A stretch of 64,000 nt of DNA, from the NCBI RefSeq assembly GCF_963678635.1, contig NC_087070.1, positions 33,185,955-33,249,954 on the forward strand, written 5' to 3'. The notes under the pieces are model-generated. The model was not told the DNA's origin. It saw only the letters and a program-made list of their open reading frames with translations, and searched no databases. Each line of letters opens with the position of its first letter. Position 1 is the first letter of the stretch. The position numbers and the translations under genes were made by a program. Below, piece after piece: positions 1 to 12,424 of the stretch. This stretch comes from Symsagittifera roscoffensis (taxonomy: Eukaryota > Xenacoelomorpha > Acoela > Convolutidae).

Positions 1-46
1 AAATTTTTTTCAAATTTTTGGATGAAAAAAAATTTTTTGGAAAAAT

Positions 47-177
47 TTTTACATAGGGATCATTAGGTATAAAAATTTTACATAGGGATCATTAGGTATA
101 AATATTTTACATAGGGATCATTAGGTATAAATATTTACATAGGGATCATTAGGTATAATCTATACCCAATGATCCCT
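47..177. repeat. Short tandem repeats closed by a palindrome
   Basis: Five near-identical copies of a unit of about 30 bp, recognisable by TTACATAGGGATCATTAGG, follow one another up to about position 157. The last copy is half of an inverted repeat: the arm 141-157 pairs with 161-177 at 16 of 17 positions across a 3-nt spacer. A run of eight C follows at 188-195. No coding potential is visible. It could be the edge of a small mobile element or a simple slippage array. Confidence 0.85.
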
Positions 178-589
178 GTAGGGATCACCCCCCCCGATCC
201 CAGTGTCGTATATCTATACTACTCAACTGTTTTTTGATTGTCATTTTTTGAATAATGATTAAATTTTTTAAAAAATGGACAGTTCACTTTTAGAAAATAC
301 TGTAGTCTGATTGGTTGATCTCGAACACGCAGTATTTTTGAAAAAGTATTTAATTCCGATTAGTTACTTTTACATAAGCATTCGAAAATAAAATTAATTG
401 CATTTTGATTTTCTTTTATATTGACATCAGTTGCTCGATTTTTTGTATAATTATGTGAATTCATTTTATGAGCAATTCAAATTAAGTACAAACGTTCTTC
501 AATTTTTTGGGACATTTGAAATCTCTCATTTTCGCAGGTACCATTTTTTTTTAAATTTTACTCAGTAGCGAGCTAAAGCTTCCACTTTT

Positions 590-1020
590 TTTGCAGACGT
601 CTGCACCCAAAAGGAATGACGAAGTGAAATGCGACCAGTGCAGTAAGATGTATGTTTGTCAATATGCCGCCCCTCATTGTAAAAGTTGTATTCGTGGAGT
701 TGTTTCTTGCCCAGAGCCTATATTTTCTACTTACAACCAACAGTAAATGAATTTTCTTATCAGCAAATAAACACGTTAAGATTTCACGAAATTCAATCTT
801 TTGCGTATCAGGTGAGAAGCAATTTCCCAGCTATCATTTACTCCAAAAACACCGCAAGAAAAATCGCGGTTTGAAAACGAGAAAAAAAAGAGTGATTCTG
901 TTGCTGTTTTGAATAAATTTTTGAAAAAAGTAGAGGATAGTGACTAGCTACGAGATGAGCGGAATGCCTTTCAATATTTCTTGGCAAAACCGAGACAGAA
1001 AATAGACGCCACCAGGTGTT
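590..1020 (+). pseudogene. Zinc-finger exon copy, finger destroyed (type A)
   Basis: Type A copy, representative also of those at about 3,780-4,200, 6,980-7,410 and 8,210-8,630. The segment equivalent to the C2H2 finger reads CVSG instead of CVSC, so the second zinc ligand is lost, although both His survive. The same base change, with its neighbours, turns ATCATGTGAAAAG into ATCAGGTGAGAAG, which reads as a strong 5' splice donor (CAG, GTGAG). Downstream, a stop follows a Lys-rich tract, and the coiled-coil segment contains further stops. The upstream Cys-rich segment here stays open longer than in type B (through CIRGVVSCPEPIF) before stopping at TAA. Confidence 0.5.
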
Positions 1021-2591
1021 AATTTTTCATTTTTCCAAACTAGTTACTATGGTTTTTGAGTAGATAGTTAGGTTCTTCGATCGTGACGTAAGCTTAGGAC
1101 AATTGTTGAAACTTGATGAATTTTTCAAACCATTTCTCTGGCAATTGTAATCAGAACTTGATCATGCAGGTTTTTGAAGTCAGAAAAAAATTCCTGAAAT
1201 TGAAGGAACAAAGAACTTCGCTGTGGAGTTTTGACAAAATTGGGAATTAGATAGTTATTAAAAAGAGTCTTCGATATTTTATCTTAAGATTTTTTGATTC
1301 GGTTCAAATTTTCGAGAATAAATAAACTTTCTTTCCTAGTCAGGATCAACTCAGCCTTAAGTTTAGAGCTTTGATACTCATTATTTGGTTCAGAGTAAAC
1401 TCTTTGTTTGAGTAAGTTTCTTTGAAATACGTTTACTTGGCTGGATACGTTTACTTATCTGTTTTGTACAATATAAACGTCCAAAAAACGGTGACAATTT
1501 CACAGTCAGTGTATAAATCGTCAACAGGAAATTCAACTGTTTTTTTTTTTCTTGTGAAGTACTTGGAGTATTTGTACAACTGTTTTTTGATTGAAATTTA
1601 TCGAATAAAGCTTAAAATTTTTTAGAAAATGCTGGAGTCTGATTGGTTGATCTCGAACACGCAGTTTTTGAACAACTGTTTTTTGAATGTCACTTTTTGA
1701 GTAATGATTAAATTTTTTTAAAAAAAAACCTACAGTTCATTTTTAAAAAATACTGGAGTCTTATTGGTTGATCTCGAACACGCAGTATCATTGGAAAAGT
1801 ATTCAATTCCGATTAATTACTTTTCCATAAGCATCCGAAAATAAATTTAATTGCAATTTGACTTTCTTTTTCATTGACATCAGTTGCTCTATACTTTGTA
1901 TCCTTACGTGAGATCACTTTCAATTATTCTAAGCGATTCAAATTAAGTAAAGACGTTCTTCATTTTTTTGGTACATTTGAATTCTCTCATAGTGCCTATT
2001 TTGTCAAAAGGAAAACTAACTGGATTTTTTTTCTTGTGAAGTACTTCGAGAACTTGTACAACTGTTTTTTGATTGGAAAATTTAAAAAAAATGCACAAAG
2101 TTTTGTAAAAAAAACACACTGTTCATTTTTAGAAAATACTGTAGTCTGATTAGCTGATCTCGAACACGCAGTATTTTTGAAGAAGTATTCAATTCCGATT
2201 AGTTACTTTTCCATAAGCATCCGAAAATAAAACTAATTGCCTTTTGATTTTCTTTTACATTGACATCAGTTGCTCGATTTTTTGTATAATTATGTGAATT
2301 CTTTTTCAATTGTTCTAAGCAATTCAAATTAAGTACAAACGTTCTTCAATTTTTTGGGACACTTGAAATCTCTCATTTTCGCAGGTCTCAATTTTTTTTA
2401 AATTTTACTCAGTAACGAGCTAAATCTTCCTTTTTTGCTGACGTCTGTATCCAGAAGGATTGACGAAGTGAAATGCAACCAGTGCAGTAAGATGTATGTT
2501 TGTCAATATGCCGCCCCTCATTGTAAAAGTTGTATTCGTTGAGTTATTTCTTGCCCAGAGCCTATTTTTTGTACTTACAACCAGGGGTAAA

Positions 2592-2948
2592 TGAGCTTTC
2601 ATACCAACGAAAAAACACGTTAACATTACACGTAAATCAACCATTTGCGTATCATGTGAAAAGGAATTTCACAGCTATCATTTACTCCAACAACATTGCA
2701 AGAAAGATCACGGGTTGAAAGCAAAAAAAATGAGTGATTGTCTTGCTGTTTTGAATAAAGTTTTGGAAAAAGAGGAGGATAATGATCAGCTGCGAGATGA
2801 GTTGAATGCCTGTCAACATTTCTTGGCAGAAACTGAGACAGAAAAGGGACGCCACCAGGTGTTAATTTTTCATTTATCCAAACTAGTTACTATGGTTTTT
2901 GAGAAGATAGTTAAGTTCTTCGATCAAGACGTAAACTTAAAACAGTAG
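2592..2948 (+). pseudogene. Best-preserved zinc-finger / coiled-coil exon (type B)
   Basis: The frame is open for about 119 codons to the TAG at 2946-2948. Residues at 2646-2711 form a classic C2H2 finger: CVSC, twelve residues, His, four residues, His, with the hydrophobic positions expected for the fold. It is followed by an acidic, Leu-spaced stretch (LEKEEDNDQLRDELNAC) that looks like a short coiled coil. A potential splice donor lies at 2859-2860, after CACCAG, so the true exon probably ends there and the rest of the frame is intronic. An upstream Cys-rich segment (CNQCSKMYVCQYAAPHC, near 2474-2524) lies in another frame, interrupted by stops. The architecture would suit a nucleic-acid-binding protein able to self-associate. 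The finger is what I see; function is inference. Domesticated gene exon and transposon-derived exon are both possible. I treat it as decayed because no continuous gene can be assembled. Confidence 0.55.
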
Positions 2949-5759
2949 TTGAAAATTGATGAATTTTTTAAGTCATTTCTCTAGAACTTGTAACCGGAAC
3001 TTGATCATGCAGCTTTTTGAACTTAGAAAACATTCATGAAATTGAAGGAACAAAAAACTTCGCTGGGCAGTTTTGACAAATTTTGGAATTGGATAATTAA
3101 TAAAAAGAGTTTTCGATATTTTATCATAAGATTTTTTGATTTAATTCAAATGTTTGAGAACAAATAAACTTTCTTTCCTGGTCAGGATCAACTCAGCCGT
3201 AAGTTTAAAGCTTCAATACTCAATACTTCGTTCAGAGTAAACTCTTTAATTGAGTAAATTTCTTTGAGAAAGGTTTACTTAGCTGGATAAATCTTTTTTG
3301 TTTTTAACAAACGACCAAAAAGTTATGAAAAATTCACAGTCAGTGTCTAATTCGTCATCAGAAAAAACATTTTGATTTTCTTTCTCGTGAAGTAAATTGA
3401 GAACTTGTACAACTGTTTTTTGATTGTCATTTTTTGAATAATGATGAAATTTTTTTAAAAATTGGACAGTTCACTTTTAGAAAATACTGTAGTCTGATTG
3501 GTTGATCTCGATCACGCAGTATTTTGAAAAGTATTTAATTCCGATTAGTTACTTTTCCATAAGCATCCGAAAATAAAATTAATTGCATTTTGATTTTCTT
3601 TTACATTGACATCAGTTGCTCGATTTTTTGTATCATTATGTGAATTCAGTTTATGAGCAATTCAAACTAAGTACAAACGTTCTTCAATTTTTTGGGACAT
3701 TTGAAAACTCTCATTTTCGCAGGTACCATTTTTTTTTAAATTTTACCCAGTAACGAGCTAAATCTTCCACTTTTTTTGCAGACGTCTGCACCCAAAAGGA
3801 ATGACGAAGTGAAACGCGACCAGTGCAGGAAGATGCATGTTTGTCAATATAACGCCCCTCATTGTAAAAGTTGTATTCGTGGAGTTGTTTCTTGCCCAGA
3901 GCCTATATTTTCTACTTACAACCAACAGTAAATGAATTTTCTTAACAGCAAACAAACACGTTAAGATTTCACGAAATTCAATCTTTTGCGTATCAGGTGA
4001 GAAGCAATTTCCCAGCTATCATTTACTCCAAAAACACCGCAAGAAAAATCACGGTTTGAAAACGAGAAAAAAAAGTGATTCTGTTGCTGTTTTGAATAAA
4101 TTTTTGAAAAAAGAAGAGGATAGTGACTAGCTACGAGATGAGTGGAATGCCTTTCAATATTTCTTGGCAAATACCGAGACAGAAAACAGACGCCACCAGG
4201 TGTTAATTTTTCATTTTTCCAAACTAGTTACTATGGTTTTTGAGTAGATAGTTAGGTTCTTCGATCGTGACGTAAGCTTAGGACAATTGTTGAAACTTGA
4301 TGAATTTTTCAAACCATTTCTCTGGCAACTGTATTCAGAACTTGATCATGCAGGTTTTTGAAATCAGAAAAAATTCCTGAAATTGAAGGAACAAAGAACT
4401 TCGCTGTGGAGTTTTGACAAAATTGGGAATTAGATAGTTAATAGAAAGAGTCTTCGATATTTTATCATAAGATTTTTTGATTCGATTCAAATTTTCGACA
4501 ATAAATAAACTTTCTTTCCTGGTCAGGATCAACTCAGCCTTAAATTTAGAGCTTTGATACTCATTATTTGGTTCAGAGTAAACTCTTTGTTTGAGTAAGT
4601 TTCTTTGAAATACGTTTACTTGGCTGGATACGTTTACTTATCTGTTTTGTACAATATAAACGTCCAAAAAACGGTGACAATTTCACAGTCAGTGTATAAA
4701 TCGTCAACAGGAAATTCAACTGGTTTTTTTTTCTCTTGTGAAGTACTCGAGTGTTTGTACAACTGTTTTTTGATTGAAATTTATCGATTAAAGCTTAAAT
4801 TTTTTTAGAAAATGCTGGAGTCTGATTGGTTGATCTCGAACACGCAGTTTTTGAACAACTGTTTTTTGAATGTCACTTTTTGAGTAATGATTAAATTTTT
4901 TAAAAAAACACACAGTTCATTTTTAAAAAATAGTGGAGTCTTATTGGTTGATCTCGAACACGCAGTATCATTGAAAAGTATTCAATTCCGATTAGTTACT
5001 TTTCCATAAGCATCCGAAAATAAATTTAATTGCAATTTGACTTTCTTTTTCATTGACATCAGTTGCTCTATACTTTGTATCCTTACGTGAGATCACTTTC
5101 AATTATTCTCAGCAATTCAAATTAAGTACAGACGTTCTTCATTTTTTTGGTACATTTGAATTCTCTCATTTTTGCAGTTATCAACTTTTTTTTAAATTTG
5201 ACACTGTTACGAGCTAAATCTTCCACTTTTTTGTAGACGTCTGCACCCAACAGGAATGACGAAGTGAATGCGACCAGTGCAGTAAGATTTATGTTTGTCA
5301 ATATGCCGCCCCTCATTGTAAAAGTTGTATTCGTTGAGTTATTTCATGCCCAGAGCCTATTTTTTGTACTTACAACCAACAGTAAATGTGCTTTCATACC
5401 AGCAAAAAAACACGTTAACATTACACGTAAATCAATCATTTGCGTATCATGTGAAAAGGAATTTCACAGCTATCATTTACTCCAATTTGACTCCAATTTA
5501 ATTGCAATTTGACTTTATTTTCTTTGACATCAGTTGCTCCAAGTTAATTTACTCCAGTTTAATTGCAATTTGACTTTCTTTTTCATTGACATCAGCTGCT
5601 CTATACTTTGTATCCTTACGTCAGATTACTTTCAATTATTCTTAGCAATTCATATTAAGTACAGACGTTCTTCATTTTTTTGGTACATTTGAACTCTCTC
5701 ATTTTTGCAGTTATCAAGTTTTTTTAAATTTGACTCTGTTACAAGCTAAATCTTCCACT

Positions 5760-6233
5760 TTTTTTGTAGACGTCTGCACCCAAAAAATGACGAAGTGAAA
5801 TGCGACCAGTGCAGTAAGATGTATGTTTGTCAATATGCCGCCCCTCATTGTAAAAGTTGTATTCGTTGAGTTATTTCTTGCCCAGAGCCTATTTTTTGTA
5901 CTTACAACCAACAGTAAATGAGCTTTCATACCAGCGAAAAAACACGTTAACATTACAAGTAAATCAACCATTTGCGTATCATGTGAAAAGGAATTTCACA
6001 GCTATCATTTACTCCAACAACATTGCAAGAAAGATCACGGGTTGAAAGCAAAAAAAATGAGTGATTGTCTTGCTGTTTTGTATAAAGTTTTGGAAAAAGA
6101 GGAGGATAATGATCAGCTGCGAGATGAGTTGAATGCCTGTGAACATTTCTTGGCAGAAACCGAGACAGAAAAGAGACGCCATCAGGTGTTAATTTTTCAT
6201 TTTTCCAAACTAGTTACTATGGTTTTTGAGTAG
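5760..6233 (+). pseudogene. Zinc-finger / coiled-coil exon copy (type B)
   Basis: This copy keeps all four zinc ligands of the C2H2 finger at 5973-6038 and runs in the same frame through the acidic coiled-coil segment to the TAG at 6231-6233. The exon-like end (CATCAG then GTGTTA) is at about 6185. The Cys-rich segment upstream (CDQCSKMYV) is again cut off by stops, and the leader has lost part of the AAAAGGAATGAC seen in sister copies. It is nearly identical to the copy at 10,620-11,096, so the two probably arose by a recent block duplication. Confidence 0.5.
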
Positions 6234-9200
6234 ATAGTTAAGTTCTTCGATCGTGACGTAAACTTAAAACAATAGTTGAAAATTGATGAATTTTTCAAGT
6301 CATTTCTCTAGAACTTGTATTCGGAACCTGATCATGCAGGTTTTTGAACTTAGAAAATTTTCATGAAATTGAAGGAACTTCGCTGGGGAGTTTTGACAAA
6401 TTTGGGAATTGTATAAATTTTAAAAATGGTTTTCGTTATTTTATCATAAGATTTTTTGATTTAATTTAACTGTTTGAGAACAAATAAACTTTCTTTCCTG
6501 GTCAGAATCAACTCAGCCGTAAGTTTGAAGCTTTAATACTCAATACTTCGTTCAGAGTAAACTCTTTAATTGAGTAAGTTTCTTTAAGAAAGGTTTACAC
6601 AGCTGGATAAATCTGTTTTGTTTTTTACAAACGACCAAATAGTTATGAAAAATTCACAGTCAGTGTCTATTTTGTCATCAGAAAAATCGTTTTGGTTTTC
6701 TTTCTCGTGAAGTAAATTGAGAACTTGTACAACTGTTTTTCGATTGACATTTTTCAAATATTGTTATAAGATTTTTTTATTGAACAACACACAGTTCAAT
6801 TTCAGAAAAAGCGGGAGTCTGGTTGGTTGATCTCGAACACGCAGTATTATCGAAAAATTATTCAATTCCGATTAGTTACTTTTTCATAAGCATCCGAAAA
6901 TAAATTTTTTGAATTCTCTCATTTTTGCAGTTATCACCTTTTTTTAAATTTGACACTGTTACGAGCTAAATCTTCCACTTTTTTGTAGACGTTTGCACCC
7001 AGAAAAAATGACCAAGTGAAATGCGACCAGTGCAGTAAGATGTATGTTTGTCAATATGCCGCCCCTCATTGTAAAAGTTGTATTCGTTGAGTTGTTTCTT
7101 GCCCAGAGCCTATATTTTCTACTTACAACCAACAGTAAATGAATTTTCTTATCAGCAAATAAACACGTTAAGATTTCACGAAATTCAATCTTTTGCGTAT
7201 CAGGTGAGAAGCAATTTCCCAGCTATCATTTACTCCAAAAACACCGCAAGAAAAATCATGGTTTGAAAACGAGAAAAAAAAAGTGATTCTATTGCTGTTT
7301 TGAATAAATTTTTGAAAAAAGAAGAGGATAGTGACTAGCTACGAGATGAGTGGAATGCCTTGTAATATTTCTTGGCAAACACCGAGACAGAAAACAGACG
7401 CCACCAGGTGTTAATTTTTCATTTTTCCAAACTAGTTACTATGGTTTTTGAGTAGATAGTTAAGTTCTTCGATCGTGACGTAAACTTAAAACAATAGTTG
7501 AAAATTGATGAATTTTTCAAGTCATTTCTCTAGAACTTGTATTCGGAACCTGATCATGCAGGTTTTTGAACTTAGAAAATTTTCATGAAATTGAAGGAAC
7601 TTCGCTGGGGAGTTTTGACAAATTTGGGAATTGTATAAATTTTAAAAATGGTTTTCGTTATTTTATCATAAGATTTTTTGATTTAATTTAACTGTTTGAG
7701 AACAAATAAACTTTCTTTCCTGGTCAGAATCAACTCAGCCGTAAGTTTGAAGCTTTAATACTCAATACTTCGTTCAGAGTAAACTCTTTAATTGAGTAAG
7801 TTTCTTTAAGAAAGGTTTACACAGCTGGATAAATCTGTTTTGTTTTTTACAAACGACCAAAAAGTTATGAAAAATTCACAGTCAGTGTCTATTTTGTCAT
7901 CAGAAAAATCGTTTTGGTTTTCTTTCTCGTGAAGTAAATTGAGAACTTGTACAACTGTTTTTCGATTGACATTTTTCAAATATTGTTATAAGATTTTTTA
8001 TTGAACAACACACAGTTCAATTTCAGAAAAAGCGGGAGTCTGGTTGGTTGATCTCGAACACGCAGTATTATCGAAAAATTATTCAATTCCGATTAGTTAC
8101 TTTTTCATAAGCATCCGAAAATAAATTTTTTGAATTCTCTCATTTCTGCAGTTATCAACTTTTTTAAAACTTGACACTGTTACGAGCTAAATCTTCCACT
8201 TTTTTGTAGACGTCTGCACCCAGAAAAAATGACCAAGTGAAATGCGACCAGTGCAGTAAGATGTATGTTTGTCAATATGCCGCCCCTCATTGTAAAAGTT
8301 GTATTCGTTGAGTTGTTTGTTGCCCAGAGCCTATATTTTCTACTTACAACCAACAGTAAATGAATTTTCTTATCAGCAAATAAACACGTTAAGATTTCAC
8401 GAAATTCAATCTTTTGCGTATCAGGTGAGAACCAATTTCCCTGCTATCATTTACTCCAAAAACACCGCAAGAAAAATCATGGTTTGAAAACGAGAAAAAA
8501 AAAGTGATTCTGTTGCTGTTTTGAATACATTTTTGAAAAAAGAAGAGGATAGTGACTAGCTACGAGATGAGTGGAATGCCTTTCAATATTTCTTGGCAAA
8601 CACCGAGACAGAAAACAGACGCCACCAGGTGTTAATTTTTCATTTTTCCAAACTAGTTACTATGGTTTTTGAGTAGATAGTTAGGTTCTTTGAGCTTAGG
8701 ACAATTGTTGAAACTTGATGAATTTTTCAAACCATTTCTCTGGCAATTGTATTCAGAACTTGATCATGCAGGTTTTTGAAATCAGAAAAAATTCCTGAAA
8801 TTGAAGGACCAAAGAACTTCGCTGTAGAGTTTTGACAAAATTGGGAATTAGATAGTTATTAAAAAGAGTCTTCGATATTTTATCATAAGATTTTTTGATT
8901 CGATTCAAATTTTCGACAATAAATAAACTTTCTTTCCTGGTCAGGATCAACTCAGCCTTAAGTTTAGAGCTTTGATACTCATTATTTGGTTCAGAGTAAA
9001 CTCTTTGTTTGAGTAAGTTTCTTTGAAATACGTTTACTCTGCTGGATACGTTTACTTATCTGTTTTGTACAATATAAACGTCCAAAAAACGGTGACAATT
9101 TCACAGTCAGTGTATAAATCGTCAACAGGAAATTCAACTGGTTTTTTTTTTCTCTTGTGAAGTACTTCGAGTATTTGTAAAACTGTTTTTTGATTGAAAT

Positions 9201-10619
9201 TTATCGATTAAAGCTTAAAATTTTTTAGAAAATGCTGGAGTTTGATTGGTTGATCTCGAACACGCAGTTTTTGAACAACTGTTTTTTGAATGTCACTTTT
9301 TGAGTAATGATTAAATTTTTTTAAAAAACACACAGTTCATTTTTAAAAAATACTGGAGTCTTATTGGTTGATCTCGAACACGCAGTATCATTGAAAAGTA
9401 TTCAATTCCGATTAGTTACTTTTCCATAAGCATCCGAAAATAAATTTAATTGCAATTTGACTTTCTTTTTCATTGACATCAGTTGCTCTATACTTTGTAT
9501 CCTTACGTGAGATCACTTTCAATTATTCTTAGCAATTCAAATTAAGTACAGACTTTCTTCATTTTTTTGGTACATTTGAATTCTCTCATTTTTGCAGTTA
9601 TCAACTTTTTTTAAATTTGACTCTGTTTCGAGCTAAATCTTCCACTTTTTTTGTATACGTCTGCATTCAAAAGGAATGACGATAGTTAGGTTCTTCGATC
9701 GTGACGTAAGCTTAGGACAATTGTTGAAAATTGATGAATTTTTCAAACCATTTCTCTGGCAATTGTATTCAGAACTTGATCATGCAGGTTTTTGAAATCA
9801 GAAAAATTTCCTGAAATTGAAGGAACAAAGAACTTCGCTGTGGAGTTTTGACAAAATTGGGAATTAGATAGTTATTAAAAAGTGTCTTCGATGTTGCAAA
9901 TTGACTTTCTTTTTCATTGACATCAGTTGCTCTATACTTTGTATCCTTACGTGAGATCACTTTCAATTATTCTTAGCAATTCAAATTAAGTACAGACGTT
10001 CTTCATTTTTTTGGTACATTTGAATTCTCTCATTTTTGCAGTTATCAACTTTTTTAAATTTAACACTGTTACGAGCTAAATCGTCCACTTTTTTGTAGAC
10101 GTCTGCACCCAACAGGAATGACGAAGTGAATGCGACCAGTGCAGTAAGATTTATGTTTGTCAATATGCCGCCCCTCATTGTAAAAGTTGTATTCGTTGAT
10201 TTATTTCATGCCCAGAGCCTATTTTTTCTACTTACAACCAACAGTAAATGAGCTTTCATACCAGCTAAAAAACACGTTAACATTACACGTAAATCAATTA
10301 TTTGCGTATCATGTGAAAAGGAATTTCACAGCTATCATTTACTCCAATTTGACTCCAATTTAATTGCAATTTGACTTTCTTTTTCTTTGACATCAGTTGC
10401 TCCAATTTAACTTAGTCCAGTTTAATTGCAATTTGACTTTCTTTTTCATTGACATCAGTTGCTCTATACTTTGTATCCTTACGTGAGATCACTTTCAATT
10501 ATTCTTAGCAATTCAAATTAAGTACAGACGTTCTTCATTTTTTTGGTACATTTGAATTCTCTCATTTTTGCAGTTATCAACTTTTTTAAATTTGACTCTG
10601 TTACAAGCTAAATCTTCCA

Positions 10620-11096
10620 CTTTTTTTGTAGACGTCTGCACCCAAAAAAAATGACGAAGTGAAATGCGACCAGTGCAGTAAGATGTATGTTTGTCAATAT
10701 GCCGCCCCTCATTGTAAAAGTTGTATTCGTTGAGTTATTTCTTGCCCAGAGCCTATTTTTTGTACTTACAACCAACAGTAAATGAGCTTTCATACCAGCG
10801 AAAAAACACGTTAACATTACAAGTAAATCAACCATTTGCGTATCATGTGAAAAGGAATTTCACAGCTATCATTTACTCCAACAACATTGCAAGAAAGATC
10901 ACTGGTTGAAAGCAAAAAAATGAGTGATTGTCTTGCTGTTTTGTATAAAGTTTTGGAAAAAGAGGAGGATAATGATCAGCTGCGAGATGAGTTGAATGCC
11001 TGTGAACATTTCTTGGCAGAAACCGAGACAGAAAAGAGACGCCATCAGGTGTTAATTTTTCATTTTTCCAAACTAGTTACTATGGTTTTTGAGTAG
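10620..11096 (+). pseudogene. Zinc-finger / coiled-coil exon copy (type B)
   Basis: Third full type B copy. The C2H2 finger lies at 10,837-10,902 with both Cys and both His retained, followed by LEKEEDNDQLRDELNAC in frame. The frame stays open to the TAG at 11,094-11,096, beyond a GT after CATCAG that would be the natural splice donor. A truncated sister (about 10,080-10,350) immediately precedes it, in which the finger breaks off after HLLQ and runs into unrelated AT-rich sequence, losing both C-terminal His ligands. The same truncation occurs at about 5,440-5,490. Confidence 0.5.
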
Positions 11097-11889
11097 ATAG
11101 TTAAGTTCTTAGATCGTGACGTAAACTTAAAACAATAGTTGAAAATTTCTCTGAAACTTGTATTCGGAACCTGATCATGCAGGTTTTTGAACTTGGAACA
11201 TTTTAATGAAATTGAAGGAACTTCGCTGGGGAGTTTTGACAAATTCGGGAATTGTATAATTATTAAAAAGGGTTTTCGATATTTTATCATAAGATTTTTT
11301 GATTTAATTTAAATGTTTGAGAACAAATAAACTTTCTTTCCTGGTCAGAATCAACTCAGCCGTAAGTTTAAAGCTTTAATACTCAATACTTCGTTCAGAG
11401 TAAACTCTTTAATTGAGTAAGTTTCTTTAAGAAAGGTTTTCATAGCTGGATAAATCTGTTTTCTTTTTTACAAACGACCAAAAAATTATGAAAATTTCAC
11501 AGTCAGTGTCTATTTCGTCATCAGAAAAATCGTTTTGGTTTTCTTTCTCGTGAAGTAAATTGAGAACTTGTACAACTGTTTTTCGATTGACATTTTTCAA
11601 ATATTGGTATAAGATTTTTTTATTGAACAGCACACAGTTCAATTTCAGAAAAAGCGGGAGTCTGGTTGGTTGATCTCGAACACGCAGCATTATCGAAAAA
11701 TTATTCAATTCCGATTAGTTACTTTTTCATAAGCATCCGAAAATAAATTTAATTGCATTCTGATTTTCTTTCACATTGACATCAGTTGCTCTATATATGG
11801 TATAACTACGTGAAATCATTTTCATGTATTCTGAACAATTCAGAGTAAGATAAATGTTTTTCAGTTTTTTGGGATATTTGGAATCTCTC

Positions 11890-12420
11890 ATTTTCGCAGG
11901 TATCATTTTTTCTTAAATTTAACTCTGTTACAAGCTAAATCTTCCATTTTTTGTAGATGTCTGCACCCAAAAGGAATGACAATGTGAAACGCGAGCACTG
12001 CAGTAAGATGTTTGTTCGTCAACATGCTGCCCGACATCGTAAAAGTTGAATTCGTGGAGTTTTTTCTCGACCAAAGGCTAATTTTTCTACTTACAACCAG
12101 CAGTAAACAAAATTCCATACCAGCTAATAAATACGTTGAGGCTACGCGAAATACGTGCGAAGGAAGTTCCCAGCTATTGTATCATTTGAGAAAGAACTTC
12201 CCAGCTATCATTTACTGCATCAACTTTGCAAGAAAGATCAAGAGATGAAAGCGAGAAAAATTGAGTTATTCTGTTGCTGTTTTGAATAAAAATTTGGAAA
12301 ACTAGGAGGATAGTGATCAACTACAGTGCCTGTCAACACTTCTTGGCAGATAAAGAGACGCCACAAGAAAATAGAGGCCATCATCTTGGCAGAAAATAGA
12401 CGCCACCAGGTGTTCATTTT
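11890..12420 (+). pseudogene. Most diverged zinc-finger exon copy
   Basis: The last copy of the array starts after a pyrimidine tract and TTTTTTGTAG with the frame MSAPKRNDNVKREHCSKMF. Its Cys-rich segment reads FVRQHAARHRKS instead of the Tyr/Cys version of the other copies, giving a CxxC-like pair followed by His-x3-His. This suggests that the first segment may once have been a second, shortened zinc finger. The C2H2 segment near 12,180-12,245 has lost its ligands (Cys to Phe, His to Leu and His to Gln), and the coiled-coil part is partly deleted and replaced by a small internal duplication around GGCAGA. This copy may be the oldest, or may come from a different parent. Confidence 0.4.
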
Positions 12421-12424
12421 TTAA

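Larger units (their letters stand above)
300..12420 (+). repeat. Degenerate tandem array of a zinc-finger exon unit, ten copies
   Basis: Ten copies of one unit are marked by the core TGCCGCCCCTCATTG or a variant at about 665, 2509, 3851, 5304, 5836, 7057, 8278, 10166, 10700 and 12025. Spacing is mostly 1.2-1.9 kb, with two short steps near 530 bp where a truncated copy precedes a fuller one. Each unit holds pyrimidine-rich stretches ending in TTGCAG or TTGTAG, a Cys-rich coding-like segment, a C2H2-type segment, an acidic coiled-coil segment, and an exon-like end CACCAG followed by GTGTTA. AATAAA motifs occur between copies. Three sequence types exist: type A (665, 3851, 7057, 8278), type B (2509, 5836, 10700, plus truncated 5304 and 10166) and one diverged copy (12025). 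The order A, B-truncated, B recurs, so blocks of several units were duplicated together. Confidence 0.8.

Noticed and set aside
11427-11708. 93-codon minus-strand frame in the zinc-finger array
   Set aside because: It reads partly like protein (NDFSDDEIDTDCEIF), but other copies carry stops and the region is intron-like on the plus strand; evidence is insufficient for a gene.
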